Shown: piece after piece, positions 26,101 to 38,100 of the stretch
Position numbering within the stretch: position 1 is the first letter of the stretch
Layout of the letters: each line of letters starts with the position of its first letter
NCBI GenBank assembly: GCA_963205105.1
Contig: CAUJJW010000051.1
Coordinates: forward strand, 1 to 40,050
Direction of reading: 5' to 3'
Length of the DNA stretch: 40,050 nucleotides
DNA from: Verrucomicrobiota bacterium
GTDB lineage: Bacteria; Verrucomicrobiota; Verrucomicrobiia; Limisphaerales; CAIMTB01
Program-made: the position numbers and the translations under genes
The notes under the pieces: generated by a model
The model's database searches: none
Told to the model about the DNA's origin: nothing
The model's input: the letters and a program-made list of their open reading frames with translations, nothing else

Positions 26101-29100
26101 GTGTTCCATTCTTCTTCGGGCTTGCCGCCAACCCGGTGGTTCGTGGGCTGACCGCTTCCGAAAACGGGACCGAGGGCATCTGGATCAACGGCGGCACGCT
26201 CGTTGACACGGCGCGCCGATGGGACCTCGTCAGCATGCCCTACCTGCTGACCGGCGACCTGCGTATCTCCAACACGGCTTCCCTGACCCTAGGACCAGGC
26301 GTGATTCTGAAAATGGCCCCCGCTGCATGGATCGCGGACAACGGCCGCTTCATCACCGAAGGCACCTTGGAGGCGCCCGTTGTGATCACTTCCCAGAAGG
26401 ACGATTCCGTCGGGGGCGACACCTTCCATGATGGTTCAACGGGTTCAGCGGCTCCGGATCCCGGGGATTGGGAAGCCATCTACTTCGAAACCGGCTCCAA
26501 TGGATCGGTGCTTTCCCACACCGACATCCGCTACGGCGGTGAGACCGCCCCGAACAACAATGACGCGCGCACGGTCATTGACATTGGTTCCGGCCTTTCC
26601 CCCACCCTGCGAAACGTCCGGATTCGTGACTCCTTCCGGCACGCCATTCATTCCAGCGGCAGCAGCACCCCCGTCCTTCAACAGGTGCATGTCGAGAATT
26701 CCGGCGGTTTCCCCCTACTGATCGATATCGCGTCCAACCCCGTTCTCGAAGGATTCACCGGCAACAACAACGTCAACAACGCGATCTACATCGTCGGTGG
26801 CACCCTCACCTCGGAACGCACCTGGAATTTTGGTCCCTTGCCCCTCTGGATCGCGGGCGACTACCGGGTCGGAACCGACGTCAGGCTGACCATCGCCCCA
26901 GGCACCGTCATCAAAATGGCCGACGCTGCCTGGTTTGCCATCAATGGCAACCTCCAGGCGGCGGGGACTGCTGACCGCCCCATCACGTTCACCTCGATTC
27001 ACGACGACAGCCTCGGCGGGGACTCCAACGGCAACGGTCCAACCACATCCCCCATCCGTGGCTCCTGGGAAACCATCTACTTCGAGGCCGGCAGCAATGA
27101 TTCACTCATGGATCATGTGCGCGTGCGCTACCTGGGCACGACAGCGCCCAACAACAACGACGGCCGGGCAGCAATCGACATCGCCGCCTCCCTCTCGCCA
27201 ACCTTGCGCAATCTCCGCATTGAGGATGCCTTCCGCCACGGCATCGAGGTGGCCGCCGATGCCAAACCTGTTCTCGAGAATGTCGAAATCCAGAGGGTCG
27301 GTGGATTCCCCCTCACCTTGGCTATCTCTGCTGACCCCACCATCCGCAACCTGTCCGGCACTGCCAACGGCAACAATGCGATCTATATCGCTGGCGGAAG
27401 CATCACGGCCAACCGCGCGTGGAATTACGGACCGCTCCCCATCTGGCTGGGCGGCGACCTCCGCATCGCGGATGACACCCGACTGACCATTTCCCCCGGG
27501 ACCACCATCAAGGTCACCAACGCGGCTTGGATCACCGTCAACGGCAGTCTTCAAGCCGTCGGGACGCCCGACCAACCGATCACCTTCACCGCCCTCCAGG
27601 ACGACTCGGTCGGTGGCGACACCAACGGCGATGGCTCCGCCTCCTCTGGCACCCCGGGTGACTGGGAGGCGTTCTACTTCGCGCCCAGCACGATGGGTTC
27701 AGTCCTCGAATCGGTCGATATCCGGTTTGCCGGCGAAACAGCCCCGCGCAACAACGACCGGCGTCCAACAATTTCCGTCGACGCCGCTCAGCTGACCCTT
27801 CGTAACAGTCGAATCACCCAGGGTGCCGGTGTCGGCATCCGTCTTGCGTCCGATGCCGCCCTGACATTGGCAGGCTCCCTGATGTTGGACTTCCGCCAAA
27901 GCCTGCTCCAAATCGACAGCGGGACGGCAACGGTCACCGACACGCTCTTTTCCACGGCTCCGGTCGGGATCGACATCGCGGCCGCCGCTGCTGCCAAAGC
28001 TTCTGTCACCGGCTCCGCCTTCCTCGGCATCTCCGGGAATGCGGTGACGCATCGGGGCAACGACTTCGCCAAGGCGCTCATGACCGGCAACTGGTGGGGG
28101 CACCCGGCCGGACCGAACGATCCCTCGGCCGCCGATGGTCGGTCCAACGACAATCCCGAGGGCGCCCTGGTCTCCGACTACGTGGACTACTCCTCGCCGC
28201 TGGGCAGTCGACCTGCCATCCCCGGCGCGGCTCCGTCGATCGTGGGGCTGACTCCCGCCGTCACCACCGGCCAATTCGGGGCGTTCCTGGTCACATTCTC
28301 GGGTCCGATGGACGTCGCCACGTTGGGTCCCGACGACTTCACCATCACTCGTCCGGGTGGAACGGCCCTCAGCGTGGCATCGATCACCCCTCTGTCGTCC
28401 TCCGTTTTCCGAATCCAACTGGCCACCCCCGCTTCCACGACCGCAGGGGCCTACACCGTTCGGATCGGCCCCAACATCGCCAATGGTACCGGGTTGCGCC
28501 TGGATCAGGATGCCGACGGCCTCGATGGGGAGGCCGGAGACGATGTGTTCAACGGCACGGTGGTGCTGGACAATACCGGTCCTCGTATTATTTCCCAAAC
28601 CCCATCCGGCACATCGAACCAGCCCATCGACTCGATCGTCATCGAGTTCAATGAACCCGTCGCCGTCGATAGCTTTGGTCCCGATGACATCCGGATCACG
28701 ACCGGCTCGCCGCCGACTGGAAACGTCGCCGGGTTCCGAGCGTCGACCTACCTCTCGCGCTTCAGCTTGTCCGATCTGGAAGCAGCCCTGACCACGCTCG
28801 CCGGTAATTGGACCCAGCTGTCCTTCCATACCGTTCCGCTCATTGACTTTGGAACGGGCGGCCGTTTCACCGGCAACGCTCCCTTCCCAGCCGGCAGTAC
28901 GAATTTCGTCGTGGTTTACGAGGCGCAGGTCGCGATTCCGACCGCCGGCGACTGGACCTTCGCGGTGTCCAGCGACGATGGTTACCGACTCCGGGTCGGC
29001 GGGAAGGAAGTCGCCTTCACGGGATTGCGCGGCATCGGCGACCCCGATCTCCTGACCGTCAATTTTGCAGCGCCCGGGAGCTATGCCCTGGAGTTGATCT

Positions 29101-32100
29101 ATTTCAACGGCGCCGGCGGTTCCGGCGTGGAACTCTCCGCGGCTTCGGGCGCCTTGACCGCCGTGTCGTCCGCCTTCGTGCGAATCGGCGATCCTTCGGG
29201 TGGTTTGGCCGTAACATCCCCGGCCACTCCGCTGGCCCCCTTCCCCATTCAATCCATTACGGCGCTGGATCCGGTCGCCACGCAGACCTTCCCGCGGCAG
29301 AACACCGCCTTCAATGGTCAAGGATTCCTGGTTCAAACCGCCTACGGCCGAACCGGCCCGACTTCGGTCGCGACGGCCCTGGCGTTGCTCAACACGCCCG
29401 CCTCTCAGATCGGCCAAACCTGGGCGAATCCTGCCATCATCAACTACGTCGACAACGCGGACGGTTCGTTCTTCACCGGTAACAGCAGTTTCCCAGGCCG
29501 TGAATTTGGCCCATCCAGCGACGCCATCGCGGTCTCCGCCTCCGCAAAGATCACCATCCCGCGAGCCGGCGAGTGGACCTTCGGAGTGAGTAGCGATGAC
29601 GGGTTTCGCCTGACGGTCGGAAACCAGACTCTCGAATTCGACGCTCCACGCGCTACGGCAACCAGCCTCGCCACATGGACGTTCGATGCGCCCGGGGAAT
29701 ACGACCTCAGCCTCATCCACTTCAACACTTCCGGGCCCAGCCAAGTGGAGCTCTTCAGCGCCGAAGGCCGTCACGAAGGCTTCAATTCCTCGTTCCGCCT
29801 GGTCGGCGACACGTCCCTGGGTGGTCTCTCGGTCCGCTCCGATCCCGCTCCCGGGAACGAACTCATCTCCGGCAGAACTGGTTTCGTCGCCACCCGCTTC
29901 GAGATTCGATTCGCACCCCTTTCCGCCAACGGCACGTATCGGGTCGACATCACCCCCACGGCCATCGACGCCATGGGCAATCCGATGAACCAGGACGCCG
30001 ACGGCTCCAACGGCGAAGTCTTCCAGGACTCCTACACGGGTTCCTTCGCCATCGACCGGCAACCGTTCCGCGTTCTGTCTACTTCTCCCAGTCCTGTGGC
30101 GAATGGCGCGCTCGATCAACTCGACGTCACGTTCTCCGCAGCCGTCCAAGCCGGGTCCTTCTCCGCCTCGGACGTTCAGATCATCGGATCGTTGGTCTCC
30201 GCCCGCATTCTGAGCGTTGAAGCCCTCTCGCCCACCGTTCACCGCGTTCGCCTCGATCCCATCACCGCAGAAGGCAATTACGAGATCCGCATCGGACCGG
30301 GCATCGCAGACATCGCTGGGAATCTCCTGAACCAGGACCTCGACGACCGCGGCGGCGAACCGGAGGACCGGTTCATCACATTTGTCCGTGTCGAGAATAC
30401 CGCCCCGCGGGTGCTCGATTACTCCCCGAAAGGCACCGTGGGCGCCGGTCGGACCTTCTTCGAAATCACCTTCACCGAGCCCATCCAACTCGCCTCCTTC
30501 ACCGCCGAGGACATCACCGTGACCGGGCCGAGCGGAATCCTGGCGGCTCCGGTTTCGATCACCTTCGTGACCGGCTCCACCTACCGGGTGACCTATGCGA
30601 CGCCGTTCACCACCGGCACGTACCGCATCGTGCTCGGCCCCAACATCACCGATGCTGCCGGTCAACCGCTCGATCAGGACGAGGACGGCGTCCCGGGTGA
30701 ACCCACCCAGGACCAGTTTGCCAACTCGTTCACCATCGATGCCACCGGTCCCCGCGTTGTCTCTGCCACGCCCAACGACTCCATCAACCAGCCCCTCAGT
30801 CAGTTCGTGGTTGAGTTCAGCGAAACCATGGACCCGTCGAGCTTCACCGCCGCCGATGTCCGCCTGACAGGGCCGGCCGGCGAGGTCACCAACATCGGGA
30901 TCACCCGGCTCAGCGACACGTCCTTCCGCCTCACCTTTCCCAGTCAATCCGCCCACGGCGATTACACGCTGACGGTCGGTCCCGGCATCACCGATGTCCT
31001 GGCCAACCCCATGGATCAAAACGCCAACGGCGTGACCGGCGAGGCCAACGACACCTTCCAAGCCAGCGTCACGGTGGTACTCCCCGACCTGGTCGCCTCC
31101 AACCTGGTCGCCCCGACCACCGCTCAGCCAGGTCAAGTCGTCACGATCACCTGGCGTATCACCAACCGTGGCAACGCACCCGCGACCGCTCCGTGGAATG
31201 AGTCGGTGATCCTTTCCACCACCGGCAGTCCCACGGGCTCGGCTGCCAATGTTGTGCTCGCCGGCACGTTCAGCAGCACTTCCTCCCTGGCCCCCGGGGA
31301 ATTCATCGACCGCACGTTGGACGTCACCGTCCCCATCACCTTCTCCGGTGCCGTTACCCTTTTCATCGAAGTCGATTCGAGCCCGAAACGGGTCGTTGAA
31401 TCCGATGAAAACAATTTTGTCTCCACCCCCATCTCCGTGGTGATTGGGCCGCCACCGGTCGACCTCACCGTATCCACCGTCACCTCGCCTCCGACGGGCA
31501 CCTCGGGCGGGGCCATGGCGGTGACCTGGACGGTCACAAACACAGGCGGGCTTCAAACCACCGCAACCTCGTGGATCGATCGAGTCGTCTTGTCGCTGGA
31601 TGAATCGCTGGATGCCAACGACATCGTGCTGGGCTCGGTGACCCGCAATGGCGCCCTGGGACCCTCCGGTACCTATTCGGTAACCGAGTCGCTCACCCTC
31701 CCCGAATCCCTCGACACCGGCACCTACTTCGTCTTCGTCATCACCGACGCCACGGACGTTGTCCCGGAACCCGGCGCCAACGCCAATGGCAACAACGCCA
31801 CGCGCAGCCCGACGCCCTTGGCCGTTACCGCGGTTCCCACTCCTGATTTGATGGTCGATAGCATCGCGCTTCCTCCCACCGCTGTCCTCGGCTATCCCCT
31901 CTCCGTTTCCTGGACCCTCCGCAACCAGGGTGGCGCGCCCACGGTGGGAACCTGGACGGATCGCGTGTACCTGTCCGCGGATGGCAACGTTCAAGGTGCT
32001 GTTCTCCTCGGAACGTTTACCTCGCAAGGCCCGCTCGCCGCCGGGCAAACCGCCACTCGAACCGAATCCTTCGCCACCCCCAATCTTGCGGATGGTTCCT

Positions 32101-35100
32101 ATCGCGTGGTGGTCGTCACCGATGCAACCAACCAGGTGTTTGAGCGCAACGGGGAAGACAACAACACCACGGCAAGCACCTCCTCCACCGCGCTCCTCCA
32201 CATCGATCTCCAGACCGCCACCGTCACCTCCGAGGGCATCCCGCAAGCCGGCCAACCGCTCACCGTCCGCTGGCAGGTTCGTAATCTTGGTTCCGCCACA
32301 GCTCCCGAATCCTGGATCGACCGCGTCTACCTCAGCATCGACACAGTCCTGGGGAATGACGTGCTGTTGGGTGAAGTCGTCCGGTCCACGTCCCTGAACG
32401 CCGGCAGCGCGTATGATGGCACCCTGACCACCACCCTCCCGGATGGCACCCAGGGAACGTATTTCCTGCTTGTGGTCACCGATGCCACCACCGCGATTCC
32501 AACCGAAGGCGGCCTGCAGCGGTCCAACAACATCGCCGCTTCCCCAGCCATCCAGGTGCTTGAAGGCATTTATGCCGACCTCACCGTGGTGACGGCTTCC
32601 GGTCCCAACCGGGTTATTGGCAACCCCGCCGACATCACCGTTTCCTGGACGGTCCGCAACGACGGCCGCGGACCCGGCCCCACCTCCAACTGGTCGGATC
32701 GGGTGGTGCTTTCCAGAGACGCCGTCTACGGCAACAGCGATGATATCCTGCTCGCCAACGTGCCACACTCGGGCGCCCTCCCGGTGGGGTCGACGTACAG
32801 CGAGTCCCGCATCTTCCAGCTGCCCGACAACCTCGAGGGTCGCTTCCAGATTATCGTCCGAACCGACGCCGAGGGAGTGGTTCTTCAGCAGCCCAATACT
32901 GCGCCGGATATCTTCGTGGCCTCCCAGCCGTTGGAAGTCCTTCGAGGCCCCTACGCCGATTTGGTCGTCGAATCCGTCACGTCACCCGCAGCAGCCACCA
33001 ACAACCAGATCGTGACCTTGTCGTGGACGGTGGCCAATCGAGGCATTGCCCTCACCAGCACCGAATCCTGGAACGACCTCGTTTATTTCACCACCGATCC
33101 CGCGGGAACCACCGGCCTCCGGCTGCTCGGCTCCTTCAATCGCGTGGGTCGACTGGCCGTCGGAGAAGCTTACTCGCGCACCGTGGAGGTGGCGTTGCCT
33201 TCGGACGCCACGGGAACCGGTTATTTCGTGATTGCCACCAGCGGGCCTTATGAAGGCTTGTTCACCGACAACAACCGCCGGCGCTCGGATCCCATTGCCA
33301 TCACCTTTATTCCTCCGCCCCAGTCGGATCTGGAAATCATCCGCGTCACGGCCCCTGAAGCAGCGTTGGACGGGGCTTCCATCGACGTTTCGTGGACGGT
33401 GCGAAACAACGGTCCCGACAACGTGGCGAATGCCTGGACCGACACCGTCTACCTGGCTCCCAACGGAAACCTGACCGGCGCCACGGTGCTTGGTTCCTTC
33501 CGAATCGACCCTTCACTCGAGGCCGGCAAGTCCTACACCCGAACGATTGCGTTCACCCTCCCGACGAAGATCCAGGGCGTCTACTCCATCATTGTTCGCA
33601 CCGACACCGGCGGAGCTGTCGACCCTACTCGCGCGTCCAACAATCAGCTGTCCTCGGGCGCCCTGGTCATCTCACTCCGCAGCCGACCCGATCTTCAGGT
33701 CACCAGCGCTTTCGGTCCGGAATCGGTCACCGCCGGCACGGTCATTGACGTGACCTGGACCGTTGCCAACCTCGGATCCTCCGCCACCCCGCCGGGCGGA
33801 TCGCGCTGGACCGATTCCGTCTACCTCTCCCTGAACAACATCCGGGACGGCGGCGACATCCTCCTCGGTTCACTGCCCAACGGCCAGGCACTCGCACCCG
33901 GCCAGAGCTACACCTCCATCGCCTCCTATAAACTGCCCAGGGACGTGGCAGGCAATGCCTTCCTCCTCATCGTCCCCGACTCCTCGGATGCCGTGGACGA
34001 GGTGCTGTCCACCCTGCCCGACACGTATGTGGTGCCGATCGCCATCGACGCCATTCCTGTCCCGCCTCCCGATCTGGTCGTGACCCAGGTGACGGCTCCC
34101 GTGGAGGCATTCGATGGCACCTCCATCGTGGTTCGCTTCTCCGTCGAGAACCGTGGTCCTGGTCCGACCGGCGCCACGTCCTGGACCGACTCCATCTGGC
34201 TCACCACCAGCAAGGATCGTCCCGATGGCAACCGCGGAGACGTTTCCATCGGCTCCATCGGCCATTCGGGAGTGTTGCTCCCCGGGGAAGGCTACGAAAC
34301 CGCCATCACCGTTCGTCTCCCCGCGCAATTGAGGGGCCAGTTCTATGTGACCGTGTGGACCGACTCGGGCGATCGGGTCTTCGAAACAGCCCTCGACGCC
34401 AACGTCAATCCCGACGCCCCCAACGATCTTCAGGGAAGCAACTTCAAGGCCGGTGGGCCGATCTCCATCCTGCTCCAGCCATCCGCGGACCTGGTCGTGA
34501 CCCAGGTGAACGCCCCGCCCACCGCCATCGGCGGTTCCCAGGTGACCCTGTCGTGGACCGTTCGCAACGAGGGTCCCATCCCCACCAACGTGGATCGTTG
34601 GGTGGACTCCGTTTACATCTCCACCGCTCCCACCTTGGGAACCCGCGGTGCCACCGAGTTTCGTGTGTTCGCGGCCCCGAACTTTGGCACCCTGCTCCCA
34701 GGACAGTCCTACACCCAAACAGCGACCTTCACCCTCCCGCCGTCCGCCGAGGGAAGTTATTTCATCGTCCAGACCAACGAGGATCCCAATCTGCTCCTCA
34801 ACGCCGAAGACACGCTGTTCCGCGAAGTGGAGGCTATCATCCGCCGGGCGGAACAGGAACTCGGACGTCCGCTTTCGGATATCAACCTCGCCGATGTGCG
34901 GGAACTGACTCCGGGACAACTCCGCCGAATCCTGACCGGACCGCAGTCGTCCCGCCCCGAAACCGTGTTCGAGGGGCCGTTCACCAACAACAACGCCCGA
35001 TCCGCTGAATCGGTCATCACCGACACCCCTGCGGACTTGGTGGTCACCGAGGTCATCGTCTCACCCTCCGTCTTCTCAGGTGAATCCATCGATGTGACCT

Positions 35101-38100
35101 GGACCGTCCGCAACGACGGCGCTTTCGCGGTGTTCCCTGGAACTCGCCAATGGTCGGATTGGATTCTGTTCTCGACCGAACCCACCTGGAGCCCTGGTCT
35201 CGTCGGCCCACTCGGCAGCCTGATCCATGTTCAGAACACGCCGTTGCTCCCTGGTGAGAGCTACACCGCCACCGCCTCCTTCAAGATCCCCGAAGGCATC
35301 GAGGGACCCCGATACATCTACGTCGCGACCGATCCCAACGTCAGTCTCTTCCCCAGCTTCCGCATCAACCTGAACGGCACCGGCATCGGGTCCTTCCCAT
35401 CCTGGCCTTCTTTCTTTGCCGAGCGGGTCTGGGAGGGTGAAGCCAAGGCGAACAACGTCCGTGGTGCCAGCACCAACGTCATTTACCGCGAAGCCGATCT
35501 CTTCCTCGTCGACGCCTCCGGTCCCGGACAGGTCGATTCCAGCGGCACCTTCACGGTGCAGTTCACCAGCCGGAACGATGGCACCCGAGCGACCCGCCTG
35601 GATCGCTGGAGGGACGCCGTCTACCTGTCACGCGACACCACCATCGACAGCTCCGATAAACTCATTGGGATCAACGATCACCTCGGCATTCTCCAGCCCG
35701 GCGAGTCGTACTCCGGGACGATTGAAGCCCAATTGCCCGACAACATCGAAGGCGCTTTCCACCTGATCGTCATCACCAATGCCGGTTTCGGGCCTGGTCT
35801 TGGTAACGACCCCACCTCGTTCCCCGGGGTGCTGTCGACCACCAACAGCCCCATGCTCAATGAGTACGCCGGAACCGCCTCGAACCAGCGGCTCCTGAAT
35901 CTCAACGTCCGCTTTGTCCCGGGCCCCGATCTCACCATCACCCGCCTGACCGCCAACGACCGGGTTCTCGTCGGCCAATCCTTCACCGCCACCTGGACCG
36001 TTCGAAATTCAGGGGCGGGCGCCGTCCCCGACCGGCAGGCCAGATGGACGGATTCCCTGTACCTGTCCCGCGATCAATTTCTGGATGTCCGCAGCGACTC
36101 GTTCCTCGGCAGTTTCGATCATACAGGCGTCCTTCTTCCCAACGAGGACTACACCGTCACCGCCAATCTGAGCCTCCCGCGTGGCATTCTGGGCGCCTAT
36201 TACGTCTTCGTCGTGTCCGATCCCATCAACGGTTCCCGCCCCCGTGGCGCTGTGGTTGAAAGCAACGACACGAACAACACGCGGGCGACGGACGTCCCGA
36301 TGCTGATCGATCTACCACCCCCGTCGGATCTCCAAGTCGACGCCGTGGTCGGTCCCTCGAACGCCAGCGTCGGTGACTCGGTGTCCATCACGCTCACCGT
36401 CACCAACCGAGGAACCGAAACCGCCAAGGGATCCTGGTTCGAGACGCTTTACCTCTCCGCCGACGGCATCTGGGACTACGGCGATCGCCTCCTCGGTACC
36501 GTGAACCCGCCTGAGGGCGGCCGCACCCTGGCTCCCGGTCAAGGTTACACCGCCACCCTGCAGGTACTCATCCCGCCCGCCTTGCCCGGCTCCTACCGGA
36601 TCATCGCCCGCACCGACACCTTCAATGACATCTATGAAGGCCCTCGCGATGACAACAACCTCGGCGTCGGCGCGGACGCCATCCAGGTTCAGGTCCGCAC
36701 GCTTTCCATCGGCATACCGGTCAGCCTTGAACTCGCCAGCCGTGGCCAGCTTTTTTACCGGGTGGAGGCTTCGGCGGGAGAAACGCTTGAGATCCGCTTC
36801 GAGAGTTCCTCCGGACAGAACGAGTTGTACGTCGCGTATGAGGCGGTCCCGAGTTCCCTTCAGTTCGACGCAGCGTTTGAAGGAGCCCTCCAGGCTTCTC
36901 AAACGGCCGTCATCCCCACCACCCAGGCCGGCACGTATTATATTTTGATCCGTTCGCAGGGCGCTGCCGCCTCGGGAACGCTGACCGCACGCTCCCTCCC
37001 GTTTGGCATCACCAGCCTCACCCCTGACACGGTGGGAGCCGGCCGCTACGTCACCATGACCATCCGGGGCGCCAGGTTTGACCCCCAGGCCACCGTCAAA
37101 CTGGTCCGACCTCAGTTCGGGGAATACGTCCCCATCAACTACACGGTGGCCGACGCCACACGGATCGTCGCCGTCTTCGACCTGCGCGATGCGCCCCTTG
37201 GTCTTTATGACATTCAGGTCACCAACCCGAACGGGGAAGCCGTCGTCATCCCCTACCGGTTCCTGATCAGCCCGTCCAATTCCCTCGACGTGAGCATCGG
37301 CCTGGGTGGTCCTGACGAAATTCTCCTCTCCAAGGCCGGATTCCCCAGCGCTTATTACGGAGTCTCCCTCGACAGCCGGACCAATCTCGACACGCCGTAC
37401 GTCTACTTCCAGTACGGCGTTCCCCGCATTTCCAACAACACGTTCATCCCCGGCGAACGACTGCTGCTCCAGACCAACCTGCAAGGCAGCCCCAACGTCG
37501 CCGGCGTTCCCTGGGCCAATCTCGATCCAATTCTCAACCTCGGCGGGGTTCTGACGGCTTCAGGTTTCGCCATCGATTTCCGCGCCGAAAGCTTCGACGC
37601 CCGCACGTTCGCCCTCGAAATCTATCCCGGCCTCAAGGCGTTGCTGGCCGAGGATCCCAACTTCCTCCGCAAGCTCAGCGATCTGGAATTGGAGGAGCTC
37701 CAATTCGAGTTCTACATCTTCGCCGCAGCCACCCCACTCACCACCGAGGAATTCATCACCTTCCAGCGATCGCGCGCCGATGCGCTCCGCCTGAAGATCC
37801 TTGCCGAGCCGTCCGCTCCCCCGGCTCTCGTTGTCGCCGCCGGCGACCCGGCCGCGTTCCAGGATTTCTACCTGCAATCGCTCGTCCGAGCCGGAGTCCT
37901 CCGGTACGAGGACGTTCCCCCGTCCGCCAGGATCTCGGCGGAGTTCGACAGCAACCTCGCTGTCCAAGTCGCCGGGTTGCTCGCCAACCCGGATAGCGCC
38001 GAGTTCATCGCCAACCAGAACGATGCTCTCGCCTCCTTCTTCGAACAGATCCGGGCCTGGTCCGACCACGATCCGAATGCCTTCAGCGGCGCCGCGATCC

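Noticed and set aside
23888..28080. Regular repeats considered as a CRISPR-like or satellite array
   Set aside because: The period is about 597 bp, the repeats are coding and diverged, and there are no short identical direct repeats with spacers.
27699..32768. Antisense open frame of 1689 codons opposite the giant gene
   Set aside because: It is a mirror of GC-rich codons on the plus strand. Its translation is Gly/Arg/Asp/Val-rich without domain motifs, while the plus strand gives clear CARDB and Ig-like repeats.
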